Assembly: GCA_964017065.1 (NCBI GenBank)
Contig: OZ024786.1
Span: 1,866,965 to 1,930,964 of the forward strand
Direction: 5' to 3'
Source: Haliclona indistincta
Taxonomy: Eukaryota > Porifera > Demospongiae > Haplosclerida > Chalinidae
DNA: 64,000 nt
In this document: positions 11,952 through 22,700 of the stretch, one piece after another
Layout: every line of letters starts with the position of its first letter
Position numbering within the stretch: position 1 is the stretch's first letter
The notes under the pieces: model-generated
Seen by the model: only the letters and a program-made list of their open reading frames with translations
Database searches by the model: none
What the model was told of the DNA's origin: nothing
Made by a program: the position numbers and the translations under genes

Positions 11952-12552
11952 ATGGCCGCTGAGAAACCACCCACAGCTAGTGAGGCTCTTTCTAATCTCG
12001 AGCAGCAGCTCACCTGTCCAGTCTGTCTGGATCGCTATACTCACTCCAGGACACTGCCTTGTCTCCACTCTTTCTGTCATGGCTGTCTTGGTCGCTTCCC
12101 AGTGGAAATCAAGGATGACAAGCACTTTATCAATTGCCCTGTGTGCCGCCAGACAACACAGAAACCAGACAAGGGAGTGAGTGGATTCCAGTCTGCCTTC
12201 CTCATCAACAACCTCCTGGAGCTTTATCAAGTGCTGGAGAAGGTGTCTGGGACCAAGCAGAATAACTGTGAGAATTGCCACAAAGAACAGGCCACTGGAT
12301 ACTGCAAACAATGCTCTAGATTCTTTTGCCAGACCTGTATCGACAAGCACAATGGATGGGTAGACTTCGCCAGCCACCAGATACTGGGAGTGGAGGATGT
12401 GGCCACCACTGCCTCTAAGCTAGTTCCCTTCAAGGAGCAGCCCACCATGGAGTGTATTAGCCACGGTGAGCCATTGAAGGTGTACTGCAACACTTGTGAT
12501 AAACTTGTGTGCCATCTTTGTACGACTTCTAAATCTCATCGTAACCATGACT

Positions 12553-14375
12553 CTAAATTCGTAAGCCAAAGTCATCTCTGCCTTCACAGATGAGTCTGGG
12601 CGATAAGAACTTCGTTACTTCATCTGAGTGTGTTGCCGAGCTGAATCTTTTCTTCAACAGTTGTTACAACAATGCTGTTGTTGAGCCATCTTTTTCTCTA
12701 CCTTCTGATATTTCTCTTCCATCTTCCTTTCTGTGTGATGAGGAGTGCGTTCTTTCTTATATATCATCTCTTCGCTCTAATGCTTCCTGTGGTTCTGACA
12801 TGATTACGGCTAAGCTTCTCAAGCTTTTCTCCAACTTTTTGGCTCCTTCTCTTTGTAAGGTTTTCAATCAGTCACTTGAGTTTGGCAAACTCCCAGTTGA
12901 GTGGAAGCATGCTAATGTTACACCTATTCCCAAGAATGACAATCGGTCATTGATTTCCAACTATCGGCCTATCTCCTTATTGAGCATTCCAAGTAAGCTT
13001 CTTGAGAGACATGTTTACAATCTTCTCCTTGATCACCTCAATTCTAAAAATTTCTTGTCTGAGTTTCAGTTCGGTTTTCGCTCTAAGCGTGGTACAACCA
13101 ATGCGTTGTTATGTGCTACTCATGATTGGCATAGATACCTTGAGATGGGTAAAGATGTGTGTGTTGTCTTTTTTGACTTTGCTAAAGCCTTTGATAGCGT
13201 GCCTCATCAAGCCTTGCTAAATAAATTGGCTGCTCTTGATGTTCACCCCTCTCTATTGTCCTGGCTTTCTGACTATCTTGACGGTCGGACCCAATGCACA
13301 GTGGCTGATGGTGTTTCATCTAGTGTTTTGCCTGTTCCCTCAGGTGTTCCGCAGGGGTCAGTGCTGGGTCCGCTGTTATTTGCTATCTATGTTAACGATT
13401 TACCTGCTGTTTCCAGTGATTCCACCTCTCAACTCTTTGCTGATGACCATTGTCTATATAGACCACTATCACATTCCTATGATCTTGAATTAATACAAGA
13501 TGACATCAATGCAGTTAGTGGCTGGTCTGCTGAAAACCATCTTCGCCTGAACAGAAATAAAACAAAATACATGATCATCTCGAGGAAGAAGAAGAGTTTG
13601 CCATATGGTTGCTTGCTGCTTGATGGGCTTCAGCTTGAGCAGGTTCGACACTACAAATATCTGGGTGTGATTGTTAATGATAATCTCACCTGGTCTGATC
13701 ATATTGACTCAGTTACTGCTAGGTCAAGGAGGCTTCTTGGTTTTTTATATCGGACATTTTATTCTCACTGTGGTAAAGATGCTTTCGTTAGGTTGTACCG
13801 TTCTTTGGTTCTTCCTATTCTAGACTATGCCTCCATTGTCTGGGATCCACACCTAGTAAAAGATATCAAACAACTAGAGTCAGTTCAAACATTTGCCTGT
13901 CGTCTTGCTACTCGTAGTTGGTCAGCCTCAAGCCATGTTTTGTTGCAACTGTGTCATCTTGTCCCCTTGTCTGTCCGTCGTTCTGAGTCTAAACTTACTT
14001 TTTTGTATAAGTGTGTTTCGAACCTTACCTTTGTACGTAATGATATTTTATTGCATAGAGTTTCTGGTAGTCGTAGATTGCATAACTTACAATTAATTTG
14101 TCCTTTTTCTAAAACTAATTCTTTTAAATACTCTTACTTTTGTTCTGTTATTGTTGTTTGGAATTCTTTACCTAGTGTTATTGTACATTCATCTACTTTG
14201 TCATACTTTAAGACTCAAATCATAAACTATCTTACTTCTGTTTAATTTGTTTCTTTGTTTTGTCGCTATTATTATTATTATTGTTTTTTTGTTTAGTTTT
14301 TTCTTTATTTTTTTTCTTTTAGGTGTCCCTTTATATTAGCTCTAGCTATTGGGATTACCTCACTGTAACTTTCAG

Positions 14376-14410
<35 letters not shown>
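12553..14410 (+). mobile_element. 5'-truncated non-LTR (LINE) retrotransposon in gene A
   Basis: The 1.86-kb insertion lies inside B-box 2 of gene A and ends in a run of about 27 A residues (about 14384-14410). Comparison with intact paralogues shows left coding sequence ending at CATGACT (12552) and resuming at TCAATGATG (14411). ACGAGCC is missing between them and no target duplication is present. It carries a reverse transcriptase but no endonuclease domain, so the 5' part is lost. Confidence 0.88.
12590..14245 (+). CDS. Non-LTR reverse transcriptase (partial element protein)
   Basis: The 551-residue frame has the canonical non-LTR RT blocks: NYRPISLLSIPSKLLER (about 125-140), LLSEFQFGFR-type block 2a (about 155), FFDFAKAFDSVPH (block 3, about 192), GVPQGSVLGPLLFAIYVNDL (block 4) and the catalytic LFADD box (about 280). 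HYKYLGVIVNDNL is in the thumb region and the WNSLP-containing C-terminus is complete. The upstream apurinic endonuclease is missing. The protein copies element RNA by target-primed reverse transcription. The block pattern suits the Jockey/CR1-like groups, but the clade is not resolved by eye. Confidence 0.88.
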   Translation: MSLGDKNFVTSSECVAELNLFFNSCYNNAVVEPSFSLPSDISLPSSFLCDEECVLSYISSLRSNASCGSDMITAKLLKLFSNFLAPSLCKVFNQSLEFGKLPVEWKHANVTPIPKNDNRSLISNYRPISLLSIPSKLLERHVYNLLLDHLNSKNFLSEFQFGFRSKRGTTNALLCATHDWHRYLEMGKDVCVVFFDFAKAFDSVPHQALLNKLAALDVHPSLLSWLSDYLDGRTQCTVADGVSSSVLPVPSGVPQGSVLGPLLFAIYVNDLPAVSSDSTSQLFADDHCLYRPLSHSYDLELIQDDINAVSGWSAENHLRLNRNKTKYMIISRKKKSLPYGCLLLDGLQLEQVRHYKYLGVIVNDNLTWSDHIDSVTARSRRLLGFLYRTFYSHCGKDAFVRLYRSLVLPILDYASIVWDPHLVKDIKQLESVQTFACRLATRSWSASSHVLLQLCHLVPLSVRRSESKLTFLYKCVSNLTFVRNDILLHRVSGSRRLHNLQLICPFSKTNSFKYSYFCSVIVVWNSLPSVIVHSSTLSYFKTQIINYLTSV

Positions 14411-14412
<2 letters not shown>

Positions 14413-15833
14413 AATGATGCCTTTCCGAGACACCAGAAAAATATCACGGACAATCTTGAGAAAGTCAAAACGAAGTTAGCTGCCATTACCACTGTTGTAC
14501 AAGCGGTGGAAGCACAGGAAGGAGATTTGTTGCAGCAAGTAGGAGCTGCGAGAAGGGAGATTGAGGCGACAGTCAAGCAGCTGATGCTACTCCTGCAGGA
14601 GTCAGAGAGACAACTGATCAGAGAGCTTGACCAAGTCACTGATGCCTACATTGAGAAGATATCTACTTGCAAGAAGGAATTGAACATTACCATCGCACAG
14701 TTGAAGAGCTGTAAAGAGTTTGCAGAGGAGGAGCTGAGGATCGGGAGCCAGCAGGAGATTCTTGTGATGAAGGGACAGATGGTGGAGCGCATGGCAGCTG
14801 TCTGCTCACTGGACAACCCCCAACCACTGGAAGAGACCAGAGTGAGGTTTGCAAAGAGCGCTAGTGTTTTAGAGGCATGTCGTAGTCTGGGTAGTGTGGT
14901 TAGGTATGGCCAGTTTAAGGCAACTGGTGACAAAACAAGCTTTGATCTTAGCAGTGCAACTCCTTTCTTCTCTGAGCAGGTCTCCTGCCAGCTCTCTCCA
15001 GTAGCTGACCCCACATTAGCTTTCAGGTGTGTCGTACACCAAGTGGCTCTCGGCAGTTTTGAGGTTCACTATTCTCCTCCCACTGCTGGTCTCCACCAGC
15101 TGAGGGTGCAGGTGGGAGGGACCGATATCCTTGACACACCTCTCAGTGTACAGGTCATGCCCAGGAAAGCAGGACAGACATTCACTGATCTGTCAGGTCC
15201 TCAAGGATTAGCCATAACAAGGGAAGGTTTTCTCATTGTAACTGAATTTAATAAACATTGCATCACCATCATCGATTCTAGTAATGGAAGAAAAATCAAA
15301 AGAATTGGACAGTATGGCAAAGGTCAAGTACAGTTTGACAGGCCAAAAGGAGCGGCAGTGACTCAAGATGGTCGCATTGTAGTTAGTGATCGGAACAATC
15401 GTCTACAAGTGTTGACAGCAGAGGGTGCCTTCATAGCTACAGTGGGTAGTAATGGATCTCAACCACTACAATTCAACCATCCAACAGGTATGGCTGTTCA
15501 TCACAATGGACAAGTCTTTGTTTCCGATACTGATAACCATCGTGTCCAGGTCCTCAATGAAGACCTCACCTTCTCACACTGCTTTGGTAGCAAAGGAACT
15601 CAACCTGGAAAGTTCAACCGTCCACATGATATAGCTATCGATGCTGATGGTATGGTCTATGTAACTGACTATAAGAACAACAGAGTTCAGAAGTTCACTC
15701 CCGAGGGTAAGCTGTTGGCTGTGATTGACAGTAAGGGAGCCGGAAATGGTAAGTTAAATTTTCCACATGGTCTATGTTTCGATGCTAATGGCATACTTTA
15801 TGTGACTGAGTTCTACAATAATACAGTGAGTAT

Positions 15834-17101
15834 TAGGGAGACACGGTAGTGTCTCCCTATGTAGGGTTGAACGAGAAAACAAGATGGCGGCTACATACAA
15901 TGTATTAGCGTTCAAACGCTGATATTTCGTCTGGTGATGAATTTTATACGTCCAAAGACACTTAAATCTGCTCTCTGGCGTTGCCCCATCTTACAATAGC
16001 AAGGAGATCGCTCGAAATTGTTGCTAAAGTGACGAACCTGGAAACGGTGAAAATCGAGTTTCGTCATCTTCGTCTTCTTCTTTCTTTCTTCTTTCTTCTT
16101 CTTTCTTCTTTCTTCAGCGCGCCTAGCGCCTTTACGCGAGCAGTGCCGAGACCAAAACACCCACGAACAGTCGTGAAATTCTCCTGGCAGGTGCCTTTTG
16201 AACATAGTTTTTAGCGCAACGGCAATATAAATTCCGCGATTTCTCGATCGTGATCCATTGTCAGCTAAGTGTTAGACGCCATTATTGTGATTGCGCAATA
16301 CGCACGTGACCAAGCAGTGGTCAGCGCACGTGACCAAGCACTAGCTTTAGTATCGCCGCGCCGACGCGCCGTATGGTTCACGGAGAACACATAAATTGTC
16401 TGGAGTCTTCGAAGAACGGTAAGCTCGTATAGGATCACCATTCTGCACTTGCCAGATAATTATAACCGCCGTACAGGTCTACAAACAAGTGTGGGCGGGG
16501 CTCGTATGCACTGCATGCATTCATGCATGCGTAGGCGACCTGATGTACAGCATAACAATTATTTTTAGTTACAAGTTTAAAATAGTTAATAATAAAGAAA
16601 AGCCATCAACAACAGGAAAACTAAACCAATGGTGGAAACAAAGACGGCTCGGTACTTGCATGATATTGAACTGCACATTACTGAAAAAGAAAAATGGACA
16701 CAAACAAGAAAATTAAAAAGATTTCTATCGAAATCAATAGGATGTAGGGTTGTGAAATCTACCACTGGTCCACAATGTAAACTAACAAGGAACAAGCATG
16801 GAATAGTAACACGATTGACTTGCTAACAGACCATAGATCCCTACATCAGTGGCTGTACATAAGATCAATATTTTGTCACAAGCTGAATGCATGCACATCT
16901 GGTGTCAGTCAACAGTAACTATAGCTTTAGTAGCTATAGTCAACCACAGCAGCCACTGATGTAGGGATCTATGGTCTGTTAGCAAGTCAATCGTGTTACT
17001 ATTCCATGCTTGTTCCTTGTTAGTTTACATTGTGGACCAGTGGTAGATTTCACAACCCTACATCCTATTGATTTCGATAGAAATCTTTTTAATTTTCTTG
17101 T
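15834..17101 (+). mobile_element. Hairpin/palindrome element, copy b (in gene A)
   Basis: Inserted in the last NHL blade of gene A: the paralogues read GTGAGTATGTTTAGTAG, here cut after GTGAGTAT and resumed at GTTTAGTAG. No clear target duplication is visible. It starts with TAGGGAG and a 24-bp hairpin (AGGGAGACAC, loop GGTA, GTGTCTCCCT). It ends with a palindrome (arms about 16705-16852 and 16950-17100). Copy-specific changes such as AATCAATAGG pair with CCTATTGATT in the other arm. The minus-strand frame 15912-16205 is the conserved internal ORF. Confidence 0.85.
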
Positions 17102-17234
17102 GTTTAGTAGTAATGGCAAGTTTCTTGGATACATCGGTGACAGTGATGGCTCTAGTTTCTATTGTTGGTTTATCGTATCCGACAAGACAGGTCGACTATG
17201 CATCAGTCATGGCAATAAAGTGGTCACCTACTGA

Positions 17235-17664
17235 CTGGTATTTCTACTTTTGATTATTAAGAAAGGCCGCACTTATATTAATAAGCGCCACACTTCCTTA
17301 TTTGTCATTTGACTTGTTTTCTTGACTTGTTATTGTTGTTATCATGTATCTTACTTTCCTGTTTATTTTGTATAAAAAAATTATTTTCTTTTCTTTTGTT
17401 GTTGGTATAATTGTTCTATGTTATTCACTTATTTTTCCTCCTCATTTTTGCTATCACTGGATTGTACGTGTTACTATTATAAAAATTATAATAACAGATC
17501 AATGTAATTCTAGAATCTGATTGGACAGTTGGAGGAAAATAAATCGTGAATTCTTCCGCGGGAACCCGTATTTTTCCTCTGGAACTCATATTTTCCTCTG
17601 GAATTTGATGGCATGAGTTTCTTTTGTATACATTCAGTCTACTGTCTTATGTTCAGATTAATAG
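17235..17664. other. 3' flank of TRIM-NHL gene A
   Basis: T-rich non-coding sequence shared with the regions after genes B, D and E, including a CACTTATATTAATAAG word (about 17270-17285), probably the transcript end. No further gene is seen. Its later part, with TAATTCTAGAATCTGATTGG, leads into module M in copies A, B and D. Confidence 0.6.
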
Positions 17665-18442
17665 CACAGGTATTAGCTTTGGTAGTTACTGGGTGTTGTG
17701 TTCGCTTCTCGGCATGGGCAGCGCAGTGTCTATAGGCTCAGGTACTTGGCTACGATTGACTTGTTGTACATGAAAAACATAAGAAAGCAAGTAACTCACC
17801 ACGGTTTGCTATTTTAACAGCTTAAAGCTTGCCTAATAAACGCACACAGCATGTACAAAAGTTATAGATTACTATAGTCACCCTACAGTGAGTGATGGAG
17901 TAGAGGAAATAGTTGAAGTACAGGAAGAACACTGCACTATTAATTTTGAAGAGAATTATTTATAAAATCTACACATATTTGGTCTGTAGTCAGTCATATA
18001 ACAAAGCTGAGCCTCACTCTACATTATACCATCCATGTTAGTCACTTTGCTGAGCAGCACTTTATGTTATACAGAACTCATGTGACTATAGACTGTACTA
18101 AACCACCTCACAAATCATTCTTGCACTGGGTCTATACACAAGCATGCATGAATATTATACAAACACTTCATGAATGTATTGTGTATGCTTATTGGTAATC
18201 TAGGCACTATGTATCACTGACCATTTTCTCTAGTGATTGTTGTAGTTATAATCAGGATGAGTGTCTGGAGTATACGCTTGATGATGTCCTACAAGGTCAC
18301 ATGATCAGTGAGCATGTCACATGATTAATAATCAAATCTACCTTTGAGTAGAAGGATGTAGCGAGGTATTCGTTGTACAGGAGTGATGAGATACATTGGT
18401 AGAGTCATACCCATACGAACACTGGGATCAGTGAGACAGTAC

Positions 18443-18475
<33 letters not shown>
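17665..18475 (-). pseudogene. Module M copy 2: RhoGEF relic
   Basis: The same block as at 5956, without the later part. Minus-strand exon relics at about 18342-18441 (QRIPRYILLLK) and about 18223-18288 (DIIKRTPDTHPDY) are recognisable. The second carries the shared short deletion right after DY, which shifts frame into a stop. It ends at a short AG tract (18445-18474). Confidence 0.6.
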
Positions 18476-18479
<4 letters not shown>

Positions 18480-18924
18480 TTTTTTTTGTATAATATTTTT
18501 CTTTTCTTTTGTTGATAGTATAGTTCCATGTTAAAAACATTGTATTTTTGTTAGCAATTAGTTTTGTTTTATTTTCTTCTTTTACACTTATTATTTTTCC
18601 CTATACATTAGTAATAGTCTGCCACAGCAGCCATTAGTAATAATTGTACCCGTCACAGCTCTCAGCAAGTCTCTGATACAAATCACAAGAGAAGCACGCA
18701 CGTGGAGTTTGTTTATGCTACAATGTAACAATGCGTTATCATCATGTGGAAAATGCCAATAATTACGCTAGCATAATCGGCGCAAGCCTAATCATCTAAG
18801 TATGTATACCGTTACTGTATTGTCAAACAGACTGGAACCACTATTGGGACTGGACTCATCAGGATAGTAGTAAACAGTGAGAACTATCATCATTATTAAT
18901 TTTGTTGTTGATTGATCACTACAG
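18476..18924. other. Upstream region of the Ig receptor; unresolved 5' exon
   Basis: Bases about 18480-18610 repeat the T-rich 3' flank of the TRIM genes (compare 17365-17450 and 63290-63345). Bases about 18640-18715 match part of the repeat at 34165 and 37480. Nothing here could be defended as a signal-peptide exon. The receptor's first exon must lie in or beyond this stretch, or has been lost. Confidence 0.4.
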
Positions 18925-20209
18925 ATATCCTTCAGCCAGCAGTTCCTGTACCATTGATAGCCACTATACTGGCTCTGCATGATATCACTCTGAGAGTGAG
19001 TGTGACTGAGACAGACAGAAACACTTACCTGCGAGAGCTGACCTGGTATCACAATGGAGTGAAGATCAACCCAACTAGTAACACTAGACTCAACCTCACC
19101 AGTGACAATACATCACTGAGCATCAGTAGTGTTACTGATAGTGATAGTGGCCAGTACTCTGTGCAGTATGATGGTCTGAGACTATACACTTATGATAGTG
19201 GCTGTGAGAGACAAGCACTTGATCTATTTAGACACTATCCACTACTAGCACCAGCTGTACTATATCTATCAACAAATGAGACCAAAACTGTTACAAATGA
19301 AACTACAACCGCATCTCTAAAATTCCAACAAATGTTCATAAATGAAACCTCTACCAGTGTTACTCTCTCAGTGAAAATTGATCAGTTTTTTGCTGTCAAT
19401 TACTTTCAATACATATCAGTTCATTGGTTTCATAACGGAGTCTTGCTTGCTGCAACTTGTGACAAAACATCATTCAACTCCTACTATGCTGAACTGACCA
19501 TTGATGATCCTTCATTATTTGACGTTGGTGTGTATGAGACACAGATAAAGACATATTCGAAGCTGACCTGTGACAACCGATTACCATACATAAGATTCAT
19601 GGGAACAAGTATTGTGAGAAGTGATGTTCAGCAGCTTATTTATGGTACAGACATGCAAGCATGTCCAAAAGTTTCATAATTATTTTTTTCCCATAATACA
19701 GAAACACCATTGAATGAACTCACTACAGAGACCAGCTCACTTACCGCTATAAATGTTGGTTTCTTTTTCGGAGGATTAGGTTCATCGACATTCATATGGG
19801 TGACAGTTATCATCATAATACTGTGAGTGCTATGTCCATAGGTTCATTTAATTTTTGTTTTATCAGATCGATTTTGAAGTGTTATTGTCAGACAAAACGG
19901 CACAATCTCGACACTAACAGCAAAGAGGCTCGCTACTGTAACAGTGCTCAAGTTGTACCGCTATCAAAAACTGATCACCAAACACCACCAGCTCCCAAAC
20001 ACTATGAGACGCCATCTTCTCATCATCCACCACCTCTAAAACCGAAGAAAAAACAACAAGCTGCTCCACATGAGGTGAACATTCCACCAAATGCTCCTCC
20101 ATCTAGGTTATGGGAAAATGATTCATACGGTCATGAAGAAGATTCTGAGATGTACGAAGCAATTGTGAGCAATGAAGACGAGTATGGTGGAGAATATGAA
20201 TGTATCTGA
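18925..20209 (+). CDS. Ig-domain transmembrane receptor with ITAM-like tail
   Basis: Three exons are supported: 18925-19644, 19702-19822 and 19867-20209. Their junctions keep the frame (acceptor ACTACAG, donor GTACAG, acceptor AATACAG, donor GTGAGT, acceptor TATCAG). The extracellular part has two Ig-like domains. The first has ELTWYHNGVK and the F-strand motif DSDSGQYSVQYDG; the second has VHWFHNGV and a degenerate DVGVYET F-strand. Several N-glycosylation sites are present. A hydrophobic segment (INVGFFFGGLG...WVTVIIIIL) crosses the membrane. The tail is rich in proline (TPPAPKH, HHPPPLKPK, NAPPSRLW) and ends YEAI, ten residues, YECI, fitting the ITAM spacing. It is likely a surface recognition or adhesion receptor. 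The signal-peptide exon was not found, so the start is a splice acceptor, not an ATG. Confidence 0.72.
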
Positions 20210-20279
20210 ACTGCAGTACATTACGCATCGGCCTGTATTATGCATTATGCATATCATTATAGCCTGTATAGCATTAGTG

Positions 20280-20413
20280 TAACAGTATAGTAAAATAGAA
20301 GCAGTATGATTAGATGTATAGACTTATGTATTAGTAGTAAAATAGAAGCTGTATGATTAGATGTATAGATTTATGTAATAGTAGTAAAATAGAAGCAGTA
20401 TGATTAGATGTAT
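20280..20413. repeat. Tandem repeat of about 45 bp
   Basis: Units of the form AGTAAAATAGAAGCAGTATG followed by ATTAGATGTATAGACTTATG repeat about three times. They resume at 21664-21730 after element copy c, showing that the element was inserted into the array. Confidence 0.75.
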
Positions 20414-21663
20414 TAGGGAGACACGGTAGTGTCTCCCTATGTAGGGTTGAACGAGAAAACAAGATGGCGGCTACATACAATGTATTAGCGTTCAAACGCT
20501 GATATTTCGCCTGGTGATGAATTTATACGTCCAAAGACACTTAGATCTGCTCTCTGGCGTTGCCCCATCTTACAGTAGCAAGGAGATTGCTCGAAATTGT
20601 TGCTAAAGTGACGAACCTGGAAACGGTGAAAATCGACTTTCGTCATCTTCGTCTTCTTCTTCTTCTTTCTTTCTTCAACTCGCCTAGCGCCTTTACGCGA
20701 GCAGTGCCGAGACCAAAACACCCACGAACATTCGTGAAATTCTCCTGGCAGGTGCCTTTTGAACATTGTTTTTAGCGAAACGGCGATCTAAATTCCGCGA
20801 GTTCTCGATCGTGATCCATTGTCAGCTAAGTGTTAGACGCCATTATTGTGATTGCGCAACACGCGCGCACGTGACCAAGCAGTGGCTAGCGCACGTGACC
20901 AAGCACTAGCTTGAGTATCGCCATGCCGTATGGATCATGGAGAACACATAATTATTTGTCTGGAGTCTTCGAATAAGGGCAAGCTCGTGTAGGATCGCCA
21001 TTCTGCGCTTGCCAGATAATTATAACCGGCGTACAGGTCTACAAATAAGTGTGGGCGGGGCTCGTATGCACTGCATGCATGAATGCGTAGGCGAGCTGAT
21101 ATGTACCACATAACAAATAATTATTTTTAGCTACAAGTTCAAAATTGTTAATAATAAAGAAAAACCATCAACAACAGGAAAACTAAACCAATGGTGGAAA
21201 CCATGACAAAGACGACTCAATACATGGATGATATTGAACTGCACTTCACTGAAAATGAAAAAGGACACAAACAAGAAAATAAAAAAGATTTCTATCGAAA
21301 TCAAAAGGATGTAGGGTCTACCACTGGTCCACAATGTAATCTAACAAGGAACAAGCATGGAATGGTAACACGATTGACTTGCTAACAGACCATAGATCCC
21401 TACATCAGTGGCTGTACATAAGATCAATAATTATTTTGTCACAAGCTGAATCCAATTCAATTTAATGCATGTCTGGTGTCAGTCAACAGCAACTAGCTGA
21501 ATTAGCTATAGCCAACCACAGCAGCCACTGATGTAGGGATCTATGGTCTGTTAGCAAGTCAATCGTGTTACCATTCCATGCTTGTTCCTTGTTAGATTAC
21601 ATTGTGGACCAGTGGTAGACCCTACATCCTTTTGATTTCGATAGAAATCTTTTTTATTTTCTT
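20414..21663 (+). mobile_element. Hairpin/palindrome element, copy c
   Basis: Complete forward copy inserted in the tandem repeat at 20280-21730. The terminal hairpin is AGGGAGACAC, GGTA, GTGTCTCCCT. Palindrome arms are at about 21273-21414 and 21522-21663. A copy-specific shortening (GGATGTAGGGTCTACC, lacking about 11 bases) is mirrored exactly in the other arm (GGTAGACCCTACATCC), as is AATAAAAAAG with CTTTTTTATT. The internal minus-strand frame 20485-20766 is present but shifts near its end through a one-base loss. Confidence 0.85.
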
Positions 21664-21730
21664 TAGATTTATGTATTAGTAGTAAAATAGAAGCAGTATG
21701 ATTAGATGTACATGTATTAGTAGTAATAAT

Positions 21731-22207
21731 TAGCTGTGTGTTCTTTATTGAGTATATAGTCACTGAAAATATGTTTAGTAGGATGTTCACACCATTTTTG
21801 TCATGTGGGTCACGCAAAGCCAGAGTAAACTAGTAGTACAGTAGTACGAAACACAGCTGATGATGAGTGGAATGAACAAGAGGGCAAAAAGTGTATTTGG
21901 CATGCGCTAGCATGCAGGAAACACAGCATGCAGGATTACAATACTGCAACCACTCTAGTTTACAAGGGCCATCCTTACTTTGTTCATTCCACCCAAATTC
22001 TTTCTAGCATGCATTATTCCAGGTCAAAGCTATTTCAATAAAGCATCAAAGGTGCAGATGCCTCGGTGCAGTAGCATGTATGCTAGCCTGCAATTAGCAG
22101 ATGCATATGACAGCACGTATGCATGCAGTAGATCAATGGAAGCATCAAACAGTTCCATGGAAGCACGCAATGTGCACTGAAGCTGCAGTAGAAGTGACCA
22201 GCAGATC
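21731..22207. other. Region with no recognised gene
   Basis: No reading frame with recognisable homology. From about 22040 onward the words GCAGTAGATC and ATGGAAGCA recur loosely and lead into the minisatellite, suggesting an older, more diverged part of the same array. Confidence 0.4.
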
Positions 22208-22525
22208 CATGGAACATTCATGCAAGCAGCAGATCATAGCAACAGTGCTATGGAAGCACAGGCTATAGTGGCAGCTATCCAGCAGCAGCAGATCATAGCA
22301 ACAGTGCCATGGAAGCACAGGCTAGTGACAGCTATCCAGCAGCAGCAGATCATAGCAACCGTACTATGGAAGCACAGGCTAGTGACAGCTATCCAGCAGC
22401 AGCAGCAGATCATATAGCAACAGTACTATGGAAGCACAGGCTAGTGACAGCTATCCAGCAGCAGCAGATCATTAGCAACAGTGCTATGGAAGTGCAAGCT
22501 AGTGGCAGCTATCCAGCAACTGTAC
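22208..22525 (+). repeat. Minisatellite with CAG-rich unit (57-63 bp)
   Basis: Five units share ATGGAAGCACAGGCTAGTGA, then CAGCTATCCAGCAGCAGCAG and ATCATAGCAACAGT. The ATGGAAG word recurs at about 22250, 22309, 22366, 22429 and 22487. Unit length varies mainly by CAG number and by short indels. Two plus-strand frames cross it because the unit is nearly divisible by three; the frame changes between units, so it is unlikely to be coding. Confidence 0.85.
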
Positions 22526-22700
22526 AAGCTGTTGTACAAAAGTTGTATTGAAGCCAAACAGAATAATGCTCAAGTGTAGCTGGGCGTGACTGTAACTGCT
22601 CTGCTCGCTCCGGCTCACCTGTCGAGCAGCTAAGTGAACTCAAACACGCTTTCGCTCGCTAGTTTCACTGCTGCAAATGGAGTCGTGCGAGCTGTATATA

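Larger units (their letters stand above)
11952..17234 (+). pseudogene. TRIM-NHL gene A, split by two transposon insertions
   Basis: Coding segments are 11952-12552 (RING, first B-box, start of B-box 2), 14411-15833 (coiled coil, filamin-type Ig, most NHL repeats) and 17102-17234 (last NHL blade and stop). A non-LTR retrotransposon sits between the first two and a hairpin/palindrome element between the last two. Within the segments the frame is open and zinc ligands are kept (CPVC, CLHSFC, CPVC; CENC, HKEQ). The insertions therefore look recent relative to the duplications. The start ATG (MAAEKPP) aligns with MATEKPP in the paralogues. About seven to nine coding bases are missing at the first insertion. 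An intact protein would be a RING E3 ubiquitin ligase with an NHL recognition propeller. Confidence 0.85.

Noticed and set aside
15834..15840. TTAGGG at the element end as a telomeric repeat
   Set aside because: Only one unit is present and it is part of the conserved 24-bp hairpin; no tandem array.
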